64,000 nt of DNA from assembly GCA_036351115.1 (NCBI GenBank), contig JAZBOL010000087.1:1-64000 (forward strand), read 5' to 3'. Below the pieces are notes generated by a model. That model saw only the letters and a list, made by a program, of their open reading frames with translations. It did no database searches and was not told the origin of the DNA. The position numbers and the translations under genes are program-made. Positions within the stretch are counted from its first letter, which is position 1, and every line of letters begins with the position of its first letter. The DNA is from Marinihelvus sp036351115. Lineage in GTDB: Bacteria; Pseudomonadota; Gammaproteobacteria; Xanthomonadales; SZUA-36. This document shows positions 1 to 6,725 of the stretch, in pieces.

Positions 1-4
1 AACG

Positions 5-508
5 TTATGTGCCCTTACAGGAGAACGTGTGCCGACGGTCTTTGATCACTTTTCAGTCCTGAAGCCGGACCTCCTCCTCGACACGCTCGAAGTGAGCCCT
101 GAGGTCTATCAGGAACTCGACGATCGGTACAACGGATTCCGCTCTCATGCGCTGATTTCCGCATTCGAGTTCTCAGACAACTGGCCAAACTGGGAGAAGC
201 ATCCGGCAGGCGACGAATTGGTGATCCTTCTTTCAGGTCGGGCGGAGTTTGTGCTCCGGCTTGAATCGGGTGATGAATCAACTGTGTTGGAGGAGCCCGG
301 TTCCTTCGTCATGGTACCGAGGAATACCTGGCACACTGCTCGCATTAATCAGCCAACCCGCGTGCTCTTCATCACGCCGGGTGAGGGAACTCAGCATGCG
401 GTTTCTCCGCCGGGCACATAAGAAGTCACTCAAGATCACGTCGGCCCTGGCGGTCCTCCGCCGGACGGCTTTGCGGCGGCGCTCCAAAGCCGCCGTTTCG
501 CTTACACG
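5..508 (+). mobile_element. Integron gene cassette carrying a cupin gene
   Basis: The first bases after the G of GTTATGTGCCC (from position 5) are exactly complementary to GGGCACATAA at 412-421, which overlaps the stop codon of the cupin gene. This pairing of a cassette's first bases with the left end of its own attC is the hallmark of an integron cassette, because the two are joined in the circular form. The right boundary lies in GTTAGGC at 508-514, a perfect match to the core site GTTRRRY, with cleavage expected between 508 and 509. The cassette is about 504 bp, holds one gene, and has a very short 5' leader, all typical. No integrase is in the window. Confidence 0.65.
29..421 (+). CDS. 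Cupin-fold protein
   Basis: A 130-residue single-domain cupin. The central part has the small beta-barrel pattern: HPAGDELVILLSGRAEFVL around residues 57-75, a glycine-containing turn, then PGSFVMVPRNTWHTARI around residues 90-106. The histidine and glutamate in HPAGDE and the later histidine in TWHTA could bind a metal, though the first cupin motif is degenerate. There is no signal peptide, so it is probably cytoplasmic. The start is GTG at 29, with a purine-rich CAGGAG a few bases upstream; this start fits the very short leader of a cassette gene. The substrate is unknown. Cupins are common cargo in environmental integron cassettes. Confidence 0.75.
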   Translation: MPTVFDHFSVLKPDLLLDTLEVSPEVYQELDDRYNGFRSHALISAFEFSDNWPNWEKHPAGDELVILLSGRAEFVLRLESGDESTVLEEPGSFVMVPRNTWHTARINQPTRVLFITPGEGTQHAVSPPGT

Positions 509-514
509 TTAGGC
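412..514 (+). other. attC recombination site
   Basis: The left core GGGCACATAA (412-421) pairs with the cassette start at 5-14, and the right core is GTTAGGC (508-514). Between them CACTCAAG resembles the left L box, and an imperfect inverted repeat, GGACGGCTTTG (463-473) with CAAAGCCGCCG (485-495), would form the internal stem. The length of about 100 bp is within the attC range. The site follows the cupin gene directly, and the stop codon lies in the left core. Confidence 0.6.
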
Positions 515-533
515 GTCAAACGCACCTTCGTGC

Positions 534-797
534 ATGAAACCTCAATTAGCACTTACGCTCGACGTCATAACCAAAATATACGTTGCCCTGGCCGGCGCAT
601 ACGCCCTCTATCGCTGGTCCGTAGGCCCATTCTCGGGTCCGCGATCCGGACGGATCGCCATCGCGGTTGTTGCCTTCGTGCTCTGTGCATTGCTGGCGGA
701 GAGATTCACCGAAAACCGGATTGCGGTGCCTTTGCTCAGGGCTTTTGGAGTTCTCGGAGTTACCATCATGCTGATGGTGCTCCACGCGCAGGGGTGA
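534..797 (+). CDS. Small membrane protein, probable second cassette gene
   Basis: An 87-residue protein with about three hydrophobic stretches: TKIYVALAGAYALYRW near residues 13-28, IAIAVVAFVLCALLA near 41-55, and VPLLRAFGVLGVTIMLMVL near 65-83. It is probably an inner-membrane protein of unknown function. Its start lies only 25 bp after the cassette boundary at 508/509, as expected for the first gene of the next cassette. An overlapping longer reading frame at 530-865 is arginine-rich and looks spurious. I do not recognise the family. Confidence 0.5.
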   Translation: MKPQLALTLDVITKIYVALAGAYALYRWSVGPFSGPRSGRIAIAVVAFVLCALLAERFTENRIAVPLLRAFGVLGVTIMLMVLHAQG

Positions 798-811
798 CAA
801 TGACCAGGATC

Positions 812-880
812 GCACCCAGGAAGTCGCTCAACCTGGGGCCGGACCGTGCTTCGCGCGGCCGCTGAATCGAGGCCTGAGGT
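812..880 (+). other. Possible decayed attC site
   Basis: After the small membrane gene the sequence has AAGTCGCTCAACC, then a GC-rich region with TGCTTCGCGCGG, then GCTGAATCGAGGCCTGAGG. The order and spacing resemble a short attC (L boxes TCGNTCAA and GCTNAANTC around a GC stem). Both outer cores are off consensus: CCTGAGG stands where GTTRRRY is expected, and the left core does not pair well with the cassette start at 509. If real, the site is inactive and would mark the end of the array. Confidence 0.25.
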
Positions 881-886
881 CGCGCT

Positions 887-1189
887 GTGGCTTCCCGCCA
901 GGTCACCGTGCTCTCACTCGTCGGCGCCGCGATGCTGATCGGGATGGCCTCGCTGAGCACGGCGACCGGCCGATTCTTGATGCTCGGACTGGTGTGCGCT
1001 TTGGTCGCGGCCAACTCGCTCCTGGGATTCGTTCTGGGTGGCGTGATCCCCGGTGGCGTTCTCCTGTTCGCCGCAGGTATATTGGGATTTGCAGCACGAG
1101 CCGCTTCCGAGGAGTCGAGGGGGCAGGAATCTGATCCGTCATCGCCGCTGACATCTGACGACCTGGAGAACACGCCCGATGAACCCTGA
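887..1189 (+). CDS. Hypothetical membrane protein
   Basis: A 100-residue protein with a hydrophobic N-terminal two thirds: VTVLSLVGAAMLIGMASL near residues 6-23, then RFLMLGLVCALVAANSLLGFVLGGVIPGGVLLFAAGILGF near 29-68. The tail is acidic and serine-rich. The start is GTG at 887, preceded by TGAGGT at a suitable distance. The 3' end overlaps the next gene by 11 bp, so the two are probably translated together. I do not recognise the family. It may or may not belong to the cassette array. Confidence 0.5.
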   Translation: MASRQVTVLSLVGAAMLIGMASLSTATGRFLMLGLVCALVAANSLLGFVLGGVIPGGVLLFAAGILGFAARAASEESRGQESDPSSPLTSDDLENTPDEP

Positions 1190-1427
1190 GGAACCCGCCG
1201 AGCTGAGCGACGAGGAGCTGCTGGACGTAGCGAAACACCTGAAGCCTTCGCCGCTGATGGATGCGTTTTTTATCGGATTCCTGATCGGCATCCTGATTTT
1301 TGGCGCCGCTGCCAACGCCTGGGGCTTCGTGCTGTTGATCCCCCTGTTCCTGATTTATCTCTTCCTGAAGAAATCGAAGCGTTATGACGCGATCAGGAAA
1401 GAACTGGACAAGCGCCAATTGTCATAA
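1179..1427 (+). CDS. Small two-helix membrane protein
   Basis: An 82-residue protein. An acidic N-terminus (EEPAELSDEELLDVAKHLKP) is followed by SPLMDAFFIGFLIGILIFGAAANAWGFVLLIPLFLIYLFL, which reads as two closely spaced membrane helices near residues 26-45 and 48-64, and then a basic tail. Similar short proteins with a LKPS...DAFFIGFLIG motif are, from memory, widespread and uncharacterised. It overlaps the preceding membrane gene by 11 bp, which suggests the two are made together. Confidence 0.6.
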   Translation: MNPEEPAELSDEELLDVAKHLKPSPLMDAFFIGFLIGILIFGAAANAWGFVLLIPLFLIYLFLKKSKRYDAIRKELDKRQLS

Positions 1428-1495
1428 CTCGGTGTTCATGCGAAACCCGCCGCCCCAGGGACGTCCGTTTCCAGGGCGCCGGGCCGGGTACCCCC

Positions 1496-1837
1496 GTGAT
1501 TCATATCCTCCTTCACTTCCTCGTCCCCTGGCTGATCGCCGTGGGCTTTTACCGGGCGCGCTGGCTCGGAGTCACCGCGGTGCTGTGGGCCACCATGCTG
1601 GTCGATCTCGATCACCTGCTGGCGGATCCGATCTACGATCCGGAACGGTGCTCCATCGGTTTTCACCCGCTGCACACGACCCCGTTGATCGGGCTGTACG
1701 CGGTGCTGTTTTCGCTGCCCTGGCTCGCGGGCCGGGCATTCCAACCGGGGCGGGGTAGCCAGGTACTGCGCGCGCTGCACCTGGTGGGCCTGGGTCTCCT
1801 GGTGCACATGGGCCTCGACGGGATCGACTGCCTCTAG
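1496..1837 (+). CDS. DUF6122-like membrane protein
   Basis: A 113-residue hydrophobic protein. It carries the motifs ATMLVDLDHLLADPIYDPERCSIGFHPLHT (residues 32-61) and a terminal LLVHMGLDGIDCL. Together these are characteristic of the DUF6122 family of small integral membrane proteins, whose function is unknown. The conserved acidic and histidine residues (DLDH, HPLH, HMGLD) could bind a metal, by inference. The start is GTG at 1496; no strong ribosome site is seen. About three membrane spans are likely. It stands alone, convergent with the leftward gene that ends at 1924. Confidence 0.7.
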   Translation: MIHILLHFLVPWLIAVGFYRARWLGVTAVLWATMLVDLDHLLADPIYDPERCSIGFHPLHTTPLIGLYAVLFSLPWLAGRAFQPGRGSQVLRALHLVGLGLLVHMGLDGIDCL

Positions 1838-1923
1838 CTGCAACGATCAGGCGCCGCAGCAGTCTCGGTCCCGCTGGATGGACCGGAAGGCGTCCGACGT
1901 CCCGGAACAGCCAGTTCATCCAA

Positions 1924-3549
1924 TCAGTGGGAACCGGTTTTTACCTGGTACTCGAAGCCGCCCGTGTGGTCGTTGTGCTTCAGTTCGTGGATGTCCCACT
2001 TGTTGTCGTTGCCGCCGGAGACTTCCAGCTTCTGGGCGATCACCACCTGTTCACCGTCGGTGCGCAGGGTGATCATGCCGTAAACCACCACGTTGCGGTC
2101 CTTCGCCTCGTTCATGCGCTTTTCGATCTTGCGCCGTTCGCTGGCGCTCGTCGCGGCAGCCAGTTCGGCTTCAAAGCGTCGCAGCGTGTCGATGTATTCG
2201 ATCACGGGCGTGAACTCCCGCGTGTTGCGCGCCAGCTCGGTGCTGAAGATCAGGGGGCGGCGTCCGCGGCTGTACTTGCCGAAGGCGCCCAGGGCGTCCG
2301 GGCGCGGGTGGGAGTAGTTTTCGTCGTCGCCGCTGGAGATCACCGAGGCGATCGCATCGATGGCCTGCAGAAAAGCCTCGGAGAAATGGTGGCTGCCGTG
2401 GTGACAGGCCTTGGTGATGTCGGCCCGGAAATGGCGCCGCGCCTTCGTGATGATCGTTTCCAGTTCGAGGGTGAGCTCTTCCAGGGTCTGGCGTTCGTCG
2501 GCGGTGGCCGAGCTGCCTTTTTCCAGCAGGGCGTAGCGTTGCGCCTCCAGGTCGGAAACGATTTTGTCCGTCTCGCCATAGTGCTGGAACAGGTAATCCT
2601 CCGACTCCGTGTTCAGATCGCCGCCCAGCATGACCTTCAGGCGCCCGATCTGCAGCTGCAGGATGATCGAATGCCCGTTTTTCGTGACCCCTTCGTCCCC
2701 CAGCTTGATCAGCGTGTCGCGGTGGGCATTGCCCTTGCTGTGCCGCTCCGTCAGAGGGCCCAACACCTTCAGGGTCAGGTTCTGGTCGTCCTCGAAACCG
2801 GCAATGTGACCATCCTTCCCGGCAACGCGGATGAACTGCACGTCCGGGTTGTTCTCCGCGGCCTTTCGGAGGGTCTTCAGATAGAGCTTATTGGTGCCTG
2901 GAAACCGGTTGATGAGCGCATGCATGGCGCTGCTCGAGCTGATCAGCTCCCAGAGATAGCGCTCGCCGTTCACGTGCAGGTAGCCGCCCAGGTCCTCGCT
3001 GCTCAGGTACTGCAGATCCGGATCCTTGTCCTCGTCGCGCTGGGGCCGCTCGGCGATGCCGTTGTGGTACACGCGCAGGGGCTTGAGCCGCGTTTCCTCG
3101 AACACGGGGAGCAGGCCGTAGTAATGGTCCTTGTCCGGGTGGGAAATGAACACGTGATCGAGGGGGAAGGGCGCACGCCCGCCGTCTTCAGGCCGGCGGC
3201 GGCCCCTGAGGTTGTAGCGCCAGCTGAGGAAACGCACCATGTTCGTCCCTTCACCGGCGTCGATCAGGATCACTTCGTCGTCCGGTGTGACGATGTGGCA
3301 GCCGTCACCCTGGCCGATGTCGATGAAGTTCACCTCGAGGATGCGGTCCTCACGGATGGCGCTGATGGGCAGCCAGCCGTCACAGTTGCGGCAGCGCACC
3401 CTGGCCCAGCCGTTTTTCTTTTCCCCCTTGTAGCGCATCCAGTCGCCGAACAGCAGGTGGTTCACGGCGGCCGAGTTGCCGGCGGCCTTTTCCCGCAGCA
3501 CCGCATCCCGGGTGGCGACGTAGTAGTTGCGATTTTCGACCAGATTCAT
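1924..3549 (-). CDS. MBL-fold metallohydrolase (ComEC-C-terminus-like) with N-terminal SH3-like segment
   Basis: A 541-residue soluble protein. Residues 1-70 look like a small SH3-type domain (NYYVATRDAVLREKAAGNSAAVNHLLFGDWMR...GWARV). From about residue 72 a metallo-beta-lactamase fold begins: NFIDIGQGDGCHIVTPDDEVILIDAGEG, the metal motif SHPDKDHYYG, MLGGDLNTES, and ACHHGSHHFSE. This is the pattern of the ComEC/Rec2 C-terminal hydrolase family, here without the membrane domain. The start ATG at 3549 is chosen because GGAGGAAG sits just upstream; a longer frame begins at 3615. A coiled-coil-like insert (ETDKIVSDLEAQRYALLEKG) separates the halves of the fold. The substrate is unknown; nucleic acid or a phosphodiester is a guess. 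Confidence 0.75.
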   Translation of the reverse strand: MNLVENRNYYVATRDAVLREKAAGNSAAVNHLLFGDWMRYKGEKKNGWARVRCRNCDGWLPISAIREDRILEVNFIDIGQGDGCHIVTPDDEVILIDAGEGTNMVRFLSWRYNLRGRRRPEDGGRAPFPLDHVFISHPDKDHYYGLLPVFEETRLKPLRVYHNGIAERPQRDEDKDPDLQYLSSEDLGGYLHVNGERYLWELISSSSAMHALINRFPGTNKLYLKTLRKAAENNPDVQFIRVAGKDGHIAGFEDDQNLTLKVLGPLTERHSKGNAHRDTLIKLGDEGVTKNGHSIILQLQIGRLKVMLGGDLNTESEDYLFQHYGETDKIVSDLEAQRYALLEKGSSATADERQTLEELTLELETIITKARRHFRADITKACHHGSHHFSEAFLQAIDAIASVISSGDDENYSHPRPDALGAFGKYSRGRRPLIFSTELARNTREFTPVIEYIDTLRRFEAELAAATSASERRKIEKRMNEAKDRNVVVYGMITLRTDGEQVVIAQKLEVSGGNDNKWDIHELKHNDHTGGFEYQVKTGSH

Positions 3550-3693
3550 GGCTTCCTCCCGATGCCTGACGACATTCGTGCATCCTGCGTTCAGCATAGA
3601 CCGGGTCATCCGCAATCGCCGTCGTCGATGGGACGCTATACTCGGATCGCAAGCCTGTTGATCCTTTGCTGACCCCGTTTCGGAGACATCCCC

Positions 3694-3957
3694 ATGCGAA
3701 TCCTTGCCCTGATGATTGCCTCCCTGTTCCTCGCCGCCTGTGAGCCCGAGCCCGGCACGGAGAAATGGTGTGCCGCCATGGATGAAAAATCCAAGTCCGA
3801 ATGGTCCTTCGACGAGGGAAAAACCTATGCCTCACGCTGCATGATCGATAGCCGTACGATCGGTTCGGAAGCCTGGTGCGCGAAACTCGAGGAAAAGGAC
3901 AAGGAAGACTGGACCGCCGGCGAGGCCGCCGATTATGCGAAACACTGCGTGATCTGA
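3694..3957 (+). CDS. Lipoprotein with duplicated DUF3012 motif
   Basis: An 87-residue protein. MRILALMIASLFLAACEPEP is a lipoprotein signal peptide with lipobox LAAC, so a mature Cys16 and membrane anchoring are expected. The rest is two copies of a roughly 30-residue unit: GTEKWCAAMDEKSKSEWSFDEGKTYASRCMI and GSEAWCAKLEEKDKEDWTAGEAADYAKHCVI. Each has a tryptophan-cysteine near its start and a cysteine near its end, probably one disulfide per unit. The second copy matches the DUF3012 consensus (WC..L..K.K.DWT..EA.DYAKHC). Family members usually have one copy. The function is unknown. Confidence 0.75.
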   Translation: MRILALMIASLFLAACEPEPGTEKWCAAMDEKSKSEWSFDEGKTYASRCMIDSRTIGSEAWCAKLEEKDKEDWTAGEAADYAKHCVI

Positions 3958-4006
3958 CGCCCCTCGCTTCGAGGGCGCCCGGCGCCCTGCACTGCACATC
4001 ATGCGA

Positions 4007-4024
4007 GGCCCGGGAAACCGGGCC
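4007..4024. terminator. Hairpin between convergent genes
   Basis: GGCCCGG (4007-4013), a GAAA tetraloop and CCGGGCC (4018-4024) form a perfect 7-bp stem between the lipoprotein gene, which ends at 3957, and the leftward ABC permease, which ends at 4033. There is no convincing U-tract on either side, so this may be a weak or factor-assisted terminator. Confidence 0.35.
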
Positions 4025-4032
4025 CCGCGATT

Positions 4033-4983
4033 TCAGCCTTCCGTCGCCCGGGTGCGGAACCACAGGGCGCCGGCGATGAACACCGCCCCGACCGCGAGGC
4101 CGATGGCCATCTGCTGGCTGAACAGCCGGTCGAGCATGTTGCCCAGGGTCACGGCGTGGTCGAAGGTGTTGCCGCCGGGTACGCCCAGCGCCACCTCGAT
4201 CGCGTTGTCGTTTTCCTGGGCGGACAGGATCAGCGGACTGTTGGCGAACCACAGGCCGAGGACGCCGAACAGGTTGTCACTGAAGGTAAAGGTCTGCAGG
4301 AACTTGATCCACAACTGCAGCACCGCAAACACGATGGGTGGCAGCACAGCGAAGAGCAGGGGAATGCGCGGTGCGAAGGACGACACCAGCAGCAGCCACC
4401 CGGCGATGGGCAGGGACCAGACCGAGTTGGTCAGCCAGGACGCGAGCACCAGGAGCCAGGCTTTGATGGGCTGGCTGATACCGAGATACAGGGTCCACGG
4501 ATTCTCGCCGGCGGTCATGACCATGATGGCGGCAATGCCGGCGGTCAGGAGCTGCGTGGCCAGGTAGACCACCCAGAAGATCAGCGGTGCGACGACGAGC
4601 CCCGTGATCAGCTTGGACGCCAAGGTCAGCGTGTCCGAGGCGGGCAGGGACTTCCAGAACAGGATCGAGCGATCTTTCCGGTCGTCGTAAAGCGCACCCA
4701 GCAGATAAAAGAACACCACCACGCCCAGGGCGATGGTGAACACGCTGGATCCGGCCAGCAGGTTGGTCTGGAACACGAGGTTCGCCCGCTGGGCCTCGGG
4801 CAGTTCGGCGAACAGGCGCACGGCCTCCTTGAAGGTGTACAGGTCGTTGTCGAAATGCACCGTGGTGAAGATCGCCATGAGCGTGCCGACGATATAGAGT
4901 GCCCCGATCACGATCGGCGTGGTGCGCAGCGCGCCGCGATTTTCCCAGAATTCGCGTTTCAGCAGGGCGAAGAGACGGCTCAT
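4033..4983 (-). CDS. ABC transporter permease (ABC-2 type)
   Basis: A 316-residue integral membrane protein with about six hydrophobic segments. Examples are TPIVIGALYIVGTLMAIFTTV near residue 22, VFTIALGVVVFFYLLGALY near 76, and MAIGLAVGAVFIAGALWF near the C-terminus. The N-terminal MSRLFALLKREFWENRGALRTTP and the motif YDDRKDRSILFWKSLPASD are typical of ABC-2 permeases paired with YtrA-type regulators. It would form the channel for the ATPase encoded just upstream; the two genes overlap by 4 bp (ATGA). The substrate is unknown. It is the last gene of the leftward operon that starts near 6515. Confidence 0.85.
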   Translation of the reverse strand: MSRLFALLKREFWENRGALRTTPIVIGALYIVGTLMAIFTTVHFDNDLYTFKEAVRLFAELPEAQRANLVFQTNLLAGSSVFTIALGVVVFFYLLGALYDDRKDRSILFWKSLPASDTLTLASKLITGLVVAPLIFWVVYLATQLLTAGIAAIMVMTAGENPWTLYLGISQPIKAWLLVLASWLTNSVWSLPIAGWLLLVSSFAPRIPLLFAVLPPIVFAVLQLWIKFLQTFTFSDNLFGVLGLWFANSPLILSAQENDNAIEVALGVPGGNTFDHAVTLGNMLDRLFSQQMAIGLAVGAVFIAGALWFRTRATEG

Positions 4984-5888
4984 GCGACGGCTCCCCCAGC
5001 GGTTTGCTGGAAGGCGCTGATCTCCCCATCCATGTGGCCCGACTGGCTCATGGTGGCGACGAACAGGTCGGCGACGCTGGGGGTGTGCAGCTCACCGAGG
5101 GCGCCCAGGGCGGCGCGGTCCGCGTCCTTGAACAGGAAGATGTGCCTGCCCATGAGCACGCGTTCAAAAAGTGGCCCCAGCGCTCGTGCCGCTTCGGCCT
5201 GGTCCGAACGCACCATAAGTTCCGTGTACTGCTCCTGCACCGCTTCCATGCTGCAGTCCAGGGCGATTTTGCCGTCCTGGATGAAGATCAGGTCGCTGAG
5301 GATGTGTTCCACTTCTTCGACCTGGTGGGTGGTGATGAGGATCGTTCGTTCTTCGTCGAAATAATCGTTGAGCAGGTTCGTGTAGAACTGCTTTCGGTAA
5401 AGGATGTCCAGGCCGAGGGTCGGCTCGTCGAGTACCAGCAGCCGCGCGTCGATGGCCATGACGATGGCCAGGTGCAGCTGCACGGTCATGCCCTTCGACA
5501 GCTGCTTGACCCGGTGGTCGGGCGTGATCTTGGTGCTGGCCAGGTAGCGCTGGCATTTTTCCCGGGAAAAGCGGGGGTGAATGCGCTCCGTCAGTTCGAT
5601 GAGCTCCTTCACGCGAATCCAGCGGGGCAGCACCGCCACGTCGGCGATGAAACACACGTCTTCCATGAGGCTGGCGCGCTGTCTCGACGGGTTGCGGCCG
5701 AGTACGCTCAGTTCCCCGTCAAAATTGGCGAGGCCCAGGATGGCCTTCAGCGCCGTCGTCTTCCCGGCGCCGTTCGGTCCGATGAGGCCGACGATGCGCC
5801 CGGCCGGGATGGTCAGGTCGATGTGGTCCACGGCCAGGTGCTTGCCGTAGCGCTTGGTCAGCCCCCGGGCCTTGATGACGTCAGTCAT
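4980..5888 (-). CDS. ABC transporter ATP-binding protein
   Basis: A 302-residue ATPase with Walker A GPNGAGKTT near residue 38. The signature region appears as KQLSKGMTVQLHLAIVMAID, a variant in which SKGM replaces SGGQ. Walker B is LLVLDEPTLGLD, and ITTHQVEEVEHILSD gives the switch histidine. The start is ATG at 5888 (MTDVIKARGLTKRYG); longer reading of the same frame gives low-complexity sequence and overlaps the regulator. It overlaps the upstream GntR gene by 8 bp (ATGACTGA) and the permease by 4 bp. The TLGLDILYRKQFYTNLL segment is typical of the YtrB-like group of exporters. Confidence 0.9.
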   Translation of the reverse strand: MTDVIKARGLTKRYGKHLAVDHIDLTIPAGRIVGLIGPNGAGKTTALKAILGLANFDGELSVLGRNPSRQRASLMEDVCFIADVAVLPRWIRVKELIELTERIHPRFSREKCQRYLASTKITPDHRVKQLSKGMTVQLHLAIVMAIDARLLVLDEPTLGLDILYRKQFYTNLLNDYFDEERTILITTHQVEEVEHILSDLIFIQDGKIALDCSMEAVQEQYTELMVRSDQAEAARALGPLFERVLMGRHIFLFKDADRAALGALGELHTPSVADLFVATMSQSGHMDGEISAFQQTAGGAVA

Positions 5889-6258
5889 GGGATTCGGTCT
5901 CCTTGCTTTTCGCGGCCCGGAGCAAGTCCTCCAGGTCGAGGCCCAGCTGCTGGATGCGTTCCAGGGTCGCCGGCCATTCCTCTTCTTTGAACTTCTGCCG
6001 CTCGCTCTCCATGAGCTGCGCCCGGGCGCCGTCGCACACGAACATGCCAAGGCCGCGACGCTTTTCCACCAGGCCTTCGTCCACGAGGGCCTGGTAGGAC
6101 TTGGACACGGTGATGGGATTGAGCTGGAACTCCGAGGCGACACTGCGTACGGAAGGGAGGGCGTCGCCCTCCGCCAGCGTGCCGTCGAGAATCATGGCGA
6201 TCGTGCGCTCTTTCAGCTGCCAGTAAATCGGCTGGCTGTCATTCCACTGGGTGACCAT
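5881..6258 (-). CDS. GntR-family regulator, YtrA type
   Basis: A 125-residue DNA-binding protein. The winged helix is complete: QPIYWQLKERTIAMILDGTLAEGDALPSVRSVASEFQLNPITVSKSYQALVDEGLVEKRRGLGMFV. The short effector part after residue 75 (LMESERQKFKEEEWPATLERIQQLGLDLEDLLRA) is the helical dimerisation tail of the YtrA subfamily. These normally repress their own ABC-transporter operon. The start ATG at 6258 gives the usual short lead to WNDSQPIY; a TTG at 6282 overlapping the previous stop is an alternative. It is cotranscribed with the ATPase, which it overlaps. Confidence 0.85.
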   Translation of the reverse strand: MVTQWNDSQPIYWQLKERTIAMILDGTLAEGDALPSVRSVASEFQLNPITVSKSYQALVDEGLVEKRRGLGMFVCDGARAQLMESERQKFKEEEWPATLERIQQLGLDLEDLLRAAKSKETESHD

Positions 6259-6278
6259 GAGAACCCTGGGGTTGGCGC

Positions 6279-6515
6279 TCAACCGCGACGAAACAGCAGC
6301 AATCGTGCCTTGGCGCTGTGGCGTTCCACGGTGTCGTCGGACTGGGGATCCGAAGCCTGCGCCTTGAGCACGCGGGTGCTAACCGGCTCGATTTCCCGGT
6401 CGAGGTTCTGCTCCGCCACGACACCGCCCAGGGCCGTCACGGTCAAAACCAGCGCGGCGGCAACCGCGAGACGGTCGGAAACCCGGAGGTTCATGCGCTT
6501 TTTGAGTTTCAACAT
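6279..6515 (-). CDS. Small membrane-anchored or exported protein, first gene of the GntR/ABC operon
   Basis: A 78-residue protein with a basic start (MLKLKKRMNLRVSDR), one hydrophobic helix (LAVAAALVLTVTALGGVVA, residues 16-34) and a polar tail. It could be a signal-anchored or exported small protein; no clear cleavage site or lipobox is visible. It lies directly after the candidate operator/promoter and only 20 bp before the regulator ATG, so it is probably the first gene of the operon. I do not recognise the family. The length and position suggest an accessory role in the ABC system, which is inference only. Confidence 0.5.
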   Translation of the reverse strand: MLKLKKRMNLRVSDRLAVAAALVLTVTALGGVVAEQNLDREIEPVSTRVLKAQASDPQSDDTVERHSAKARLLLFRRG

Positions 6516-6574
6516 CGTTGGTTCCTGCTGTCCTGTTCGTTGCCGGATTTCAGTGTCATTCCGGCTGTGTCGTT

Positions 6575-6616
6575 GGGTGATGTAGTGAAGTATAACACCC
6601 CTAAGGTAAAACGCAA
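6575..6616 (-). promoter_or_regulatory. Promoter and candidate YtrA-type operator
   Basis: Read leftward, TTGCGT (6611-6616) and TATACT (6589-6594) are separated by 16 bp, a plausible sigma-70 promoter in an AT-rich pocket. GGGTG (6575-6579) and CACCC (6596-6600) form an inverted repeat with 16 bp between arms, straddling the -10 box. Widely spaced inverted repeats are the usual YtrA-family operator layout, so autorepression of the operon is likely. That last step is inference. Confidence 0.5.
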
Positions 6617-6725
6617 CCCATATTCTGAAAACTGTCGACCCACGGGCTTTTGGCCGCCTTTCCTTGCGGTCGCGCTGGGGGTCAAGGACAATGCGCGCTC
6701 AGTTTCATACAGGAGTAACAGGCGC

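Noticed and set aside
3637..3642. TATACT as a promoter of the lipoprotein gene
   Set aside because: No usable -35 hexamer lies at the right distance; evidence is too thin for a feature.
1927..3672. 581-residue plus-strand frame
   Set aside because: Antisense to the metallohydrolase gene, which has the HPDKDH motif and a good ribosome site.
3961..3990. Extra stem-loops CCCTCG/CGAGGG and GGGCGCC/GGCGCCC after the lipoprotein gene
   Set aside because: The stems are short and lack U-tracts; they are common by chance in GC-rich intergenic sequence. Only the better stem at 4007 was kept.
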